Origin: Mycteria americana
Lineage: Eukaryota > Chordata > Aves > Ciconiiformes > Ciconiidae
Reading direction: 5' to 3'
Assembly (NCBI RefSeq): GCF_035582795.1
Contig: NC_134373.1
Span: 33,512,501 to 33,576,500 of the forward strand
Length of the DNA stretch: 64,000 bases
Shown: positions 43,801 to 56,500 of the stretch, piece by piece
Numbering within the stretch: position 1 is the stretch's first letter
Layout: each line of letters starts with the position of its first letter
Made by a program: the position numbers and the translations under genes
The notes under the pieces: generated by a model
Seen by the model: the letters and a program-made list of their open reading frames with translations, nothing else
Databases searched by the model: none
What the model was told of the DNA's origin: nothing

Positions 43801-46144
43801 GGCATACCTAGTTACTTCCCAGTACCCATTCTCTTCTGGTTTGTACTGCTGGAGAACAGCTGCTCTTGGGTTTAAAGGTTTGGCTGCGCTGTAGGGTGTA
43901 CAGCCTGAGAGCCAGGCTCCTGGACTGCTAAGGTCTTCTGAGCCTCATTCAAGGAGGGAAGCAGTCTTCCTGCCTGCAGCCAGCACGGGAGATGAGGAAG
44001 CCTCGTGTCTCCCTACAATTGCAAACCAATGGAGCTCAAAGGATGCCTTCTCCAAGGCTAGTTCTTCTGGAATTGAGGGAGAAAAGGAAAAGGACCCTGT
44101 TACCTTGAATCACAGCAGTTAAAGCAGGTAAAATCCAATACCAAAACAAGTTCTGGCTGTAACAAAGTATTTATTGAGCAGGTTCCTTGTTGGCCTAGCC
44201 CCTATACCATGCTTCTGCTGTGTTACAGGAACCTAACGAATAACTCTGTCTATATATATAACTTCAGTTGGCAGATTTCCACTGACATTGTAGGGAGCAC
44301 TTTAGTACCATCTCTGCTGTGAAAATATGCAACTCTGACAAGTTTTGTAGCCAGTAAAGGATTAGTGAGAGATTCGCCATTCCTAGTGAACATTAGTTTA
44401 TTTCTGGCTACAGGCACTTTGTTTTCTGTGAATGGTGGAACTTGTATGCCTAGATGTGTGAAAACCGAATAAAATCTGGGCACCTGCAAGAATTGGATTG
44501 TGTCTAAAATACTTTCCTGTTATTACTGTTCTAAGAAACATGAAGTGTTTGTTTTTCCACAGACAGTTCAGCTCCACCCACTGTGGTAGTGGATACTGTT
44601 GGGAAACTGCGTGATATAATTAACGAGAACGTGACTGAGCAGGTACAGCAGCTTCTAGGGACCCAAGACATCCACAGGTATGCGGGGCTGTTCCATTGGT
44701 GACCATTCTTCAAACATCAAATGTAGTAATTGAGAGAACTGGCTAAAACCAATACTGAAAGAAACTTTAATAATTTGTTACAAAGGAGTGAGCTGTGACA
44801 GTTAAAGGAGTTACTGCTATCCTGCGTGAAACAAATCTTGAATACTTTCAAGAGGATGAAGCTGGCTAGAGAAAAATTAAGGCCAGAAGGTTCCAAAACA
44901 CATTGTTGGTTTGCATGGATAAGGTGAAATAAGCCTGAATAGGATGTGCGTTTCATATGGAGACAAAGCAAATACTGCACGTGGGTGGGGAGGAGAAAGT
45001 GTTGCAAGGTTTCGACTGTAATAGTGAAGTGTATTAGTTGCTAAGAGAACATATGCCTCAAGCTGCCTACAAATAGTTTGGGAGCTGGACAAATCTTGTT
45101 CTGCCTTCAACAGATGAGAACATGCATATACTTGGTAGCTGACTATAACAGCTTGCGTTCAGCAGGGGCTCTGCAAACATACTAAAAATTAATTGCAGCA
45201 GGCAGCAAGTCTGACACATGCTGTTAACAATACTAACTCCCTCAACCTTTCTGCACTCCTCAAAGTTTTAACTAGAGAATAGCTGCTTGTAAAACATCCC
45301 TTGCTCCCCCACCAGGCAGTATATTTAGCATACATAGACCAATGTTCCAATCCAAAAATTACCACGTAAGGAGCAAAGGAAGGATGTATATAGGGCATAA
45401 ATAGTGAAAGTAAAGATCCTCTTTTGACAGCTAACACTTGTTGGCTGCAGGTTTCAGAACCTGAGAACACATTTTTGGTGTAGATGGTTTTATATACTAC
45501 TAAGTAGCAGTGTTTTCAGAAAGTCATGACATAGTACGGCAAAACAGCCAAGGAGATGAACTTAAAATGCCCTTGCACCTTTTATCTGACAGTCTCACTT
45601 GCACATTTCAGTATAATCAATAAGCTAGAAGAACATGAGTGCTTCTTTCCACCATTTCAAGCTCTCATTCAAGATTTGCTCTGTCTTCTAGGTGAGTAAT
45701 ATTTGCAACAGTTGTAATTATCTTCATGCCAACACTTCCTCCTAAAACTTTAAATAGCTAACAAGGGTTTTGTTTACTCCTGGTGTGCTAAAACACAAGG
45801 AGGATGTGAGGGAAGGTGCTAACTTTTGCCTCACTCTCCTCTTTCTATCTTTCCTCAGAAAGTGACCAAAATACTTTTTCACTGAACATGGGGTTGCATA
45901 TATTCAATCATATTACTCCTCAGATAAGCTAAATTGAGCTTTTCCCAAAAGCTCATTAAAAGGTGTGAGGAGTTTATTTTATTCACTAGCTGTATTTCTA
46001 GCATTTAAGTTAGAATTTTGGCTGAACTTGAAGATGTTCTAGGTACATACGCCTTACTGGTTTGCTTTTCATTCTGTTTCAGAGATCAGTAACCTGGATG
46101 ATATTTTACCTACTGTGCGAAATTTGAAATTGGTAGCTAGTTGA
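34895..46144 (+). CDS. CEP70: CEP70, centrosomal protein of 70 kDa (complete)
   Basis: Sixteen coding exons: 34895-34903, 35369-35468, 35626-35749, 36088-36268, 36591-36760, 38013-38072, 38777-38876, 39275-39363, 39723-39797, 40909-41011, 41649-41819, 42472-42618, 43139-43307, 44563-44677, 45612-45691 and 46083-46144 (TGA). Phases agree and give about 584 aa; human CEP70 is about 597. Markers are [20 protein letters not shown] near the start, [68 protein letters not shown] and [17 protein letters not shown]. Coiled-coil segments rich in Gln, Glu and Lys fill about residues 60-280. The family binds gamma-tubulin and organises centrosomes and spindle or ciliary microtubules. A 9-nt first coding exon (Met-Thr-Glu) was accepted because it gives a good ATG context and correct phase. 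AATAAA lies at 46269-46274. Confidence 0.96.
36761..38012 (+). other. CEP70 intron 5
   Basis: No exon, tRNA or repeat recognised. Open frames near 37425-37690 lack domain content. Confidence 0.45.
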
Positions 46145-47579
46145 GAGTTAGTCTGGTCTTCTCTAGCAAGATCTATCTTACCTGTGAATGTACTTGTTGA
46201 TGCTTATGACATTACAGCTACCTCTAACCTCTCTCACCCTAATCAACAGTGTCAGAGTTTTTGACATAAATAAAAGCTGTGGCATTTTTTTCAGTTTTCT
46301 TAATTCTTGTTTCATGGTCAATTTAAGAAAAACTTATTATAACTGCTATCAACTGGTCTACTCAATCCCAGAGAGAGAACCAATACACTCTGTATCAGTC
46401 TAGGAAACTGAACCCACACAAAGCCAGACATACTGTAACCACTGAACATTTTGAATGTTGCTGATACAGTAACTGTGAGATAAAGGTGCTCTAACTGCCT
46501 TAGCCATAACACTTCCATCATTTGCCTATCTTGGTTCCCTGGAGAACCTATTTTAAAATGTTGTTTACATTTTCAGATAAGTTTGGGATGCGAGCAAATT
46601 GTTGTTGAGTGAGTATTCTTTCTGGTCATGGACCCAGGTGGACTTGGTTAACGTAATCTAGGCCAAAAATATTTGAAACTTGCTGCATATGGTTTACGGT
46701 TTTCTGCCTAGCATGGATTTGAAGTTACCACGGTCATATTTCAAAAGTCAGTTTTAGAAAGGCATAGAGCAAGTTTCTTATGCAAGACAGTTAGAAGTTT
46801 ATTGTACAGAAGCAAGTACACCAACCTTCCAAAAATATTTTGGTATATTTCACTCCGATATTAATAAAGCTTAGTTTACAAAACTCTGCTGTTCCTCAGG
46901 CAGAATGCTTTACTATCAAGGCTTACAAGATTTTGAAATGTACCATAACAAAGAACAAAACATGTTAAGGCATCACAAACTAAAACCTTAATGACATCTT
47001 GGTAAACTAATCTCCCTGCGTTTGGAAGCTCATTATATACACACCTGCAGCCACAATCTGCTAATATACTTTTGAACAGTGGAATATCAATTTCTCAAAA
47101 AACAATTACTATTCAAGTTTTAAACAGTTTCTTTCAATGGGTTCTGTAGCCCCACAGCTGGAGAATGCTGTTTAAATACTTTTATTCTTTTTAAAGTACA
47201 ATGATTTCATGTTAAAACAACATGAATAGGATCCTGGGGAAATGAGACTGCCAAGGAAAGTAATGACACTTAGCTGACAGTCTAAAATATCTCCAGGTAC
47301 GACACTTCCTTAAGAGAGTATTTGTACTTCAGGGTTCTTTGGGGCAGATATGCCAGAAACAGCAAAAATAAAGAACTTATCTAGGGACAAATTATTCCCA
47401 ATGTGTGTGTGTTTTTTTACTTCAGTGAGAACTAATCTCTGAGTAGGATCATTAAATTTACATGTCCTGAACTGAGACTGCTTCGAATTTGCAGTGACTG
47501 TTCAAAACACTAATTACAAGAGAGATATGTACATTCATATAAAGTTGAAAAATTAGTAACTTATGTACATGAGAAGAAA
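46145..47579. other. Convergent 3' UTRs of CEP70 and ESYT3
   Basis: CEP70 3' UTR runs rightward to about 46290. ESYT3 3' UTR runs leftward from 47579; a minus-strand AATAAA (plus TTTATT) at 46798-46803 would give a 3' UTR of about 780 nt. About 500 bp remain between the two ends. No other gene seen. Confidence 0.6.
46269..46274 (+). terminator. CEP70 polyadenylation signal
   Basis: AATAAA about 125 bp after the CEP70 stop codon. It is the first canonical signal and is placed well before the ESYT3 3' end. Confidence 0.75.
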
Positions 47580-50500
47580 TCAATTTTTCTTGCGTCTACT
47601 CCTTGTCAGCTCATACCTGCAAGACAGACACAATAAGTAATTATAGTAGTTTAAGACTTTCTTTAAAGTTTTAACTGGCACAATGGAGAGAACTTGGGCT
47701 GCTTTATTGCTTGTGCTTTGTAGGCAGCATGGCAAAGGAGGCTTCAGAGATGGCCTCAAACTTCAGCTCTTCACCAGGGACTTTGGATGCGCCCTTTTTC
47801 TCCTACTCCCATAATTGCCATATCCTTAGATGAGGCACAGACGCAAGCTGGGCTGGGGGAACTTGGTTTTCCTATCCCGCTGGCCAGTACTGGCTCACTG
47901 CCTGGGTGGATGGCAAGCTCCTGGACTACCCACACTGCATTCCTTGGGCTCCATTGAAGGAGAAAGAAGGAAGAACTACTACCATTAACTACAGACGTAG
48001 AAGGGAAAAAAAAAACCCTGGCTCTTAATCTTTGCCTCAGACCTATGCTTAAGGTTTAGGTCTGAACCACAATGAACATATAAGCAAAACTGTAAGTGGC
48101 TTATTATAATAGTTTCTATAAATGCTTTGTAATTAAAGTTTTATCATATATATATATATATTGCTGATCAGAGTATTAATTTAGTTAAGATCTTTACCCC
48201 AGTTAAAATTTGTTGCAAGGTTACTTTAATAAACAATTCTTTTACTTATGTGACCCAGTGGCTTTTATAGTAACTTCAAATATGCTGAAGACTATAATTG
48301 ACATATAGGCCTCTTATTAAAACTGCTTCACAGGGCAGGTATTGCACTAGCAACTGGATTAACATAAACTTAGATAAAACTACCAGATTAGCTCAAGTTA
48401 GCCCCGTGTTTGCCGGTCAAATAAATACTCTTCTTGCTCACCAAAACGCACAGCCCATTTCCCAGCACTCCAACAGCAGTCATGCAAACTCCCAGCAAAG
48501 CAATTAGCAGGGTTTGAAAGTATGGAGATGAAAACTTACCATTGTGCAAAACCTTTTATTAAGTCCTCCTGTGACAAGTCGATCCGCACCTTTAAAAAAC
48601 AAATTTTATTTCTTTGTATATCATCCAGCATACAAATTGATCGGCTAAGCTAGCGCTCCTCCCATGTCAGACCCACTTTCAAGTTCTAGGGCTGCAGCTC
48701 CGGCTCAAGGGAAAACAAGCTTCCTGCCTGCCCAGGACAGAGGCATTAGCCAGCCTCCGCCCTGCCGCTCAGTTTCTTAGCAGCACTACTTGGAAATTTA
48801 TCTATCACTGAAGAAGCGATTCCAGTTTACTTTTCACAGAATCAAAGTTGTTCACAGAAAGCTTAAAGCACCATGGGCAAATTCTGGGTTTTAATCACAC
48901 GTCTTTCTCAGCTTCGTGTTTGCACTGTTGGAGCCATTCCCCAAACGGGTGGCAGCAGATCCTGGGAAACATGTTTTTATTTCAGGAGCGCCCTTCTGAA
49001 ATGATGCAGCACGGCACACGGATCACATAACACCACACAAGCTTCCACATGGATACAGCCTGATTTCAGATGAAAATCTGGCAGAAGTCATTTCCAGATT
49101 GCTAGCCCTATTACTGAGCCTTAGCAGAACCGCATTTTTACAGGAATCACTCAGACTGTTCAGCTCTATTAAATCAGTCGTGCAACTCATGCAACTTCTT
49201 TAAACTTACTTTCCCCAGCTCCTTCCTTTCCTGTGAAATGAACGGCCTGCTGTTTTTCACTGCGATGTCCAGTGTCCTTTTCTTGACATCTTCCAAAGAT
49301 TCAAAAAATTCAAACCTAAAAGTAAAATTTTGAAAGGAGAGACTTAAGTCAAAAATGAAAATCCCATAAGCATCAGTGGCCAGAACACAGTGACAGAATA
49401 CAGCATCAGTGGCCAGAACTTTAACAGAGAAGGAAGAAGCAAAAAAGGCAATTCTATAGTTAGATTTTATTCACATTGTAAGAAATCTCTTCCAGGCCTC
49501 AGGAAAGACTACGACACTGTTGTTCACCGTGCCAGGGGGAAGGAGGAAAGCATGCCTCCGTGATGTAATGCTATTTACCATCATTTTCCCCTTTCATGGA
49601 AGATCAGCATGTTTTCCATGCAACCTTTATTACTCAGAGGAAATAGCTGAGCCAACCCCCCAAGTTTACAAAGTAAGCTTATACCACATTAAGAGAAGAC
49701 AAAGGTTGAAACCTGTGGCAATTAAATTCTTAATGGCTCTGACTCATGCCTCTGGCACACGTCATCTAATGTCAAGTGAGTTTTGTCCATGCTAAATCAC
49801 TTAAGTTCTGCCCACCTGAATAGCTTTTCCTCAAGTCAGAGTTGTAAAACAGGTAATGTGTTTTGGAGCTAGGTGTTGCTCAACCTGTTACACTTAATTG
49901 AGGAGGTACAGGGTACGTCAATACTGAGGAGGAGGAGAAAGAGATGCTGTTCCTAACAGCTGTGCTGGTACTAAATCAGCAGAGTTACATGAGAATAGGC
50001 AGAAGCAAAATCCACAACTCTAGTGTTCTGCGTGTTAAGATGAAATATTTTAAAGTCTCTTCTCCATTTCTGACCTATACTGACATACACAGAAAAGACC
50101 CACCATAGGAAAAACCTGAGTCACCCAGGATCACCCAATATTCATGTATTTTCATGTGTGAGTACCTTCCTCTAAATATGGGATTAAAACCACCTCTCAA
50201 AAGAGCTCTATGTCTAAGCATTACTGTGTTTGGTTTTATACAAAACACATTCTGTTTCAGTAGCAAAGCTCTGGATATGCCAACTGCCAGCAAAGAGGTG
50301 GGAGCATTTTACGCTGCTCCCACCAGGTCTCAATTACAACATCCACCTGTCTGTCAAAATAATGGTCCAGTCTCAGAAGGCTTTGTATTTCTGCCTTTGA
50401 CTTCTGGAAAGATGTCAGAATAAGCATCAGGCAAAGAAGTATGAACACAGAAGTAGGCCCTGTGAGGTACCCAAATGGAAAGATCGCCTCTGCAATGACA

Positions 50501-53500
50501 GGGAGCTAAACATGGGTAAGGAAACGTCTGTGCGCAAAGCAGCAAGCGCAGCCTGCATCTGCTAGGACCAGGGAAGGGGTGGGAAGAAGGTGTGCTCTCC
50601 TACAGGGGGACAGACAACACCATAGGCAGAGCAAGGCCAGCCCTAAGTACTTGCAAACCACAGCTGAAGTGCCATTTTTTTCAGAAGACCTGCAAATGTT
50701 CATGAGACAATCCTTCAGCGCAACAGAAGTGTACCTTAGGTAAGCCCTTTCGTTGTACAGAGATTGTAACTATTTCAGCAGCAACATAATTAATGTTTTC
50801 TTACTTCTCATCGTATTGGGGGTTCAGAGTTTTTTTCTTAATAGAAGTCTTCTTCCTGCTTGCCCATCTTCTATCTGGAAGCAGGTATATACGAACATAC
50901 GGATCTACTCCACGATTGGAAGAGGGTACTAAGTTTCTGTTAAAAGAAATACAGTGTTGACAAGCAAGGCAGGTTCTCCCACTGTGTTTTAGTACCTTGT
51001 CTCTCAGAATCAGACGAACCCTTCATGGGTTCATGGACCAAAAATGTTTATCTTGGGAGTTGGAACATAAGCAAAATAAAACTTTAAGGATATCCAGTTA
51101 AACAAAATTTTCACTACTGAGTGTGCGGCCACTTATCGGGGTTCCTAAATTAACATTTACAAATTCAGTCATAGGTGTCAATCCTTGTCATGATGCCTAC
51201 CATGACATCCCAAGACACACATCAGTTGTCAATGCTGTTCCAAGGAAAGTATCTCTACTGCAGTGAGCACAACTCACTGGCCACGCTCGCAGACCTGCTA
51301 CTGGCATTGACCAGAGCTGGTGGTTTCCACTTGCCTGGGCTTAGCGAGGCTGCATAGATCGCAGTCAGCCAGCGCTAAGGCGTCTCGGCTGGGCAGGTTA
51401 CGCTGCACGTGGTTCTGCTCCAGCTTTGCTGAATGACACAAGCTCAGAGAGCTCTTCCCCTTTCATTTACAGAGAGATGCAAGCAAACGTCAGCGTTACC
51501 TGCAGCCATTCACCAGCACGACGAGACTCTGCCGTATTGAAGCATACCGCACTGTGAGCTGAATCTCTCCCAGAGGCATTTCAGTCCCGCTGCAAGACAG
51601 TTGCACAGTCAAAGCTTTTAAATACAGCTATTTAACAGACCACATGCAGAGACCTAGCAGCACGAAACAGGACACGAGCTTCAGAAGTTGGTGATGCATT
51701 TTCAACTAAAACCAACTTTCAGGGCACTAATCTTCTTTCTGGCATCCTAAGGTTTGCTATCTGGAAAGCAGCTGGACCAGAGAGGCTCCACAGAAACAAC
51801 ACTCCCGTTAGTGCCAGCACTGCCTAGCCGGCCTTCCGTACAGGTACCCAGTTTCAGTCCCACAGCATAAATGGCCAAAAAAGCACCTAATTGGCCTGCA
51901 GTAGATGGAGCAGCAAAGTACAGGTTAGCATGCTACACAGCTCCTTCAAGGATGTTTGTATATGCAAAATGGGACCTTTTTTATATCTCATTCTGCATGT
52001 TATTAAAGTGGTTTCAAACCCAAAACATTGCTTAAAAATGGATTTAAAATGGTTTCTAAATGAGGCCCTGTTCAGAGCTAGAGAATTTGCCAGTCCAGAA
52101 GAAAGAGATTGAACAGCTGGAGCTGGGTTTGATGTTCAGGTTGATAACTGCTCTGATGCTCTCTTAATTGAGATGGACCTTCTTTGCTACTTCAGTTCAT
52201 TAAGGATTCTACTAGCTCCATTCTGCGCCCCAGGAGAGACAGATCTGGCTCCCCGTCCTCCTCAGAGCAGACTACCTGCAGCCTCACACTTAGCACTGTG
52301 GGAAGGACACACACACAAGCACATCTACCCACAAAAGCTTTGTTCACAGCATTATGAACATCTTAAAATTTGTTGGATAAAACACAGCACCCAAAACTTT
52401 CAGCAGCCAGATACGCTTATCAAGAGTTCATGTTTTTACAGAAGTGGGATATTCAGACTTCCAATATCCTGTTGCTAAAATAATGAGCATTATTGGACCC
52501 AGGATATTCTGTGCGAGAGGCTCTTAAACAATATAAAGCCAACACATACAGCACCTCTTAGGAGAGCCAGAGAAGGAAACTCTTTCACTTTACACCTGAT
52601 CTGATAGTGACCCTGTAATTTACTTTGCTGTTGACTGGAATACTTAGGTCAATTCTTTGTAAGGTGATTTGAGACCCAAGACTCCAAATGACTTAGCAGT
52701 CTTGAATTCAACTATATGCAACAGCAATCTATAAAACCTAAACCTTCCCAAGAGAAGAACAATTCAGCTGGAAGAACACCTACTTATGAAGGTCCAGATT
52801 GCTGCTACTTAATTCAAAGCAAGAAGAAGGCAGAGAACCCAGTGAAGCAACACTGGGCGCAAGCCTCAGTTCCTGTACGACTGGCAACGTGGGCACTACC
52901 ACTGCTCTGGTATGCAATGCTGATGACGGGCAATGCTCTGGATTTTGCTCGTGCTCTGCCTCACTAAGGCCAGCAACAGTTTCACTTGATACAGGTGCTG
53001 CTGAACTGTCACTTGCATCCAGGTCTTCTCTGCTGTCCTTTATCAGCCAGGATTCAAGTGCTGCAGAGTCTTTGCTCACAGGAGGTACTTTTGAGACTTC
53101 TGGTTTTGGTGGGGAGACAAACTTTTGCTGGTTTCCACCCTTCTCCATGACACACACAGGACCTTGCTTCGAGGCATTGACACCAGCCTTGACTCTTTGT
53201 GGATCGGGTTCTTCAACATTCAAGGCCTAAAAATCACAAGGGAGAGAAATGAGTGCTGCTCCCAAAGCACTGGGGTTAATACCACCATTACCACCTAGGA
53301 TGAAATTCCACCACAAAACTGTAACAGGAATCTGCCATTAGAGATGAAAGAGGCCTATGGGATTAGCTGTGATGTTCTCTTCCCTCGTCCTACTGTGCAT
53401 GTATTTAAGAGTGTCTAAACACTGATCCAGAGCCCGATGAGAAAACAATTCCTAAGCATCAGTCTCTCTTACTGTTTAGCAGCTTTGATTTCCCCAGCTT

Positions 53501-56500
53501 AGAATTTCTCAGTCCAACTCTTTATTGTCATGAGAAGATTTTCAGCAATGGCACTGCACTAAGTTTTAGGAAGCCTCAGGGATACCCCTCAGCTCCACCA
53601 CGCACTCTTAATTGCACTTAAAAGACCTTGCCACACTTCCACTTTCTACTCAACTATGAAGCAAAGCTGCATTTCTCTACACCCACGTTTCATCTCTTTT
53701 GCCTGGTTAGAATTGGATGCTTCCACTGGGGAAGCCGAGTGAATATGGCAAAGAACGACCTACCCGCAACACAAGTTTCATCTTAATGAAGCTGTCTGAA
53801 CTGGAATGATCCAGCTGAAATCTCTGATCCAGAGTCATGTTTGGGTCCTTAAGTAAGTGGGAGAGACATACTACTGAAGTTCCCAGGGCACTATCCCGAT
53901 CCTTGTCTTTTACCTAGAGGGGGGAAGAAAAAAAAAGTTTTTATTAGATGGCAAACTGGAAAGCATACCCACTGGGAACAGCAAAGCAAGAAGGTACTTC
54001 AGACAGAGACCAAAATTCACTTATTTACTTCAGGACATACTATCAATTATGGTTACTTCCAAATGGGTGATGCCAATATTTCAGGAGTGTAACAAATTAG
54101 TATGTTTGGAGTAAAAATCACATCCCTAACTACGCAGAGAAGGAACTGCCTTAGCAGAAAAACTAGGCCCTGGGATTTACTTGACTTTCCTTACGTGCTC
54201 TGGGAAAAATGTCCCAGGGCAGCTGGGATGACAACTGGTCTAAACTTTTACAAGGTTTTTAAGTAATAGTTTGTTTAGCCTATTTAATCTCAATACACCT
54301 TCTAAGTTCAAATCCACTTCTGTATCCAAGTGAACAGCCATAGAACTGGCTGTGACTGCAATGTATGCTAGTGAGATACAGGATTTCTTAATGAGCCAAA
54401 ATATCAAGGTGAAGAGATGGGACTCTGGTTGAGAATTATGAAGGCTACGATTTCTGACAGCAAAATATTCATGGCTTTACTACACACAGACCTGTATAAA
54501 ACCTCCTTTGCACTTTGCAGCTGGAAATGTCCCATGTTTTGAACTAAGATATTACGCGTTACATGATCGTAGAGCAAAGGTAGATACCAGCATCGACTAA
54601 CAGAGAATCGCCTGTGCAGCAACAGGTGGTTCTTCCACCTTTTAAGTAGGAGGACCCCAGTACAAGCGCACAGAAACAACCAGCACTGAGATCACATCCA
54701 CCATAAAAGGGGTTTCTTCCTACGGATGTCCACTTGGTCGTCAAAGGAAAGGCTTTTCTCTCACCTCAACATGGAGTGACTGGGAATGAGCGCTGTGGAC
54801 AAAGAAGGTGAAAGCCTGGCCCCACGTGGGATCTTTGCTGAAATTGCAGGTCTGCAACAAGAAGATTGTGGCATATACGTTAGCTTATTCTGTAAGCAGC
54901 AAAGAATACCATGACACTGATCACCAGAGAGGGTCACAGTGACCCTCTTGTTTTGTTCAGTGATGCTACACCCCAGCTGTATGGAGAGAGTGAAATTTCC
55001 AGGTCAGAAGCATGCAGAAGCAAAGTCCCTGGCAAAACCAGAATAAGTTCTGCAGGGCGTGGAAATGCCGAAGAACAAGTCTGGCGAGCTGCAGTTGGCC
55101 CCAACCAGTGCTGCCTGGACCAGCAGCCTGCCTCACCTGCAGTGAGGCACAGCTCCCTCCCTCCCTCCTCTCCCCCCAGGGAGCCAGGGCACTGCTTCCA
55201 GCCTGCAGGCACCCAAAGCCAGCTTCCAAAGGTGCAGCGAGCTGGCGGGGAAGGGTAGGAAAGCTAGGGGGACAGTTTGAGGGGCGTAGAGCTTGTGGGA
55301 AGAGTAGGAGGGCACACCTTCAGTGCCATCCACTTCAAGGATGAAAGAGCATGGAAAGCACCCGCAGGGGCTGTGATTGAGGCTGCTCTGTAAACCAGCT
55401 GCTTCCATCAGGCCATGAGTGCTGGCAGCAAGGGAAAAGGAGCAGGGGAAAGCTGGGAGTCTGACCTAGCTTGGGAGAGGCAGGTGATGTGGTGGGGAAA
55501 AAGGGAAAGCCAAAAAAGGTAAAAATGCAAGCAGAACCCAATTTCTGGATGGAGCAGATGGAAGAAAAAGTAAAATAGGTGCCAGTCCCATATGCTCATG
55601 TGTAGCCAGCAGGATTCATTCCTATTTGTTACGTGTCCAGAATAACATAGGGCTGCCCTCATCCACATCAGCTGCGAGGCAATAAACACAGCAGCTACTG
55701 GGATTGCAGAACTCTGCTGTTGCTCATACTCATCAGGCAAAAGTAAATGCTAAATAATGGAAAAGGAACTGAAAGCGAAGTGGAGAAGATCCAGATACAT
55801 CTTGTCCAGGCAAAAAAAAAATTCAGTAAAACTGTGAAACACAGGAGCCAGGAGACTCTGATGAGGGAACAAATGCCAGTTCGATGCAAATGACACTGCC
55901 CTGAGAAAGCATGAGCCAGATTGGAGACCTATCATTTTTTCCTCTTCAGCCCTTGTAGAACTAGAGTGTCTTGACCAACATGACCTCGTGGCCATGAGCA
56001 CAAAAGCACACCTCTGTACAGCAGCTGATCAGACACCCACTAATCAAGCACAACTCAGTGACACAGTGCTTCCACATGCTGGTTGACCTGCACCTACCGG
56101 CCTCTGCAGCTATCACCATAACTACAGCTCTTCACATCAGCTTCGCTAGTCCTACCCTTCCTCGGGGCTACTTGGAGATGGTCACCCATAAAATAGAAAG
56201 TATTTAAGGAAAGCAGAAGAGTCAAACAGCCTCACCTTGCTTTTCTGAGTCTTGTTTCCTACTGTGAGCAGGACGAAGGAGGAAGGTTCTCGTTCCATCT
56301 TCTGTCATTTAATACAAGGAAAAAAAAGAAAGCAGAAAAAAAAAAGAATAAGAAGAGACATTTATAGTTTACAGGAAGCAATATCAAACCACTACTCTTA
56401 CTTGAAATAAGCTGCTGGAAAGCTGACAATAGTTTTCAGATGCGGGACATCTGAAGAGTGCAGTACACAAGAAAGACTCCAGCCATAACACAGCACAACC

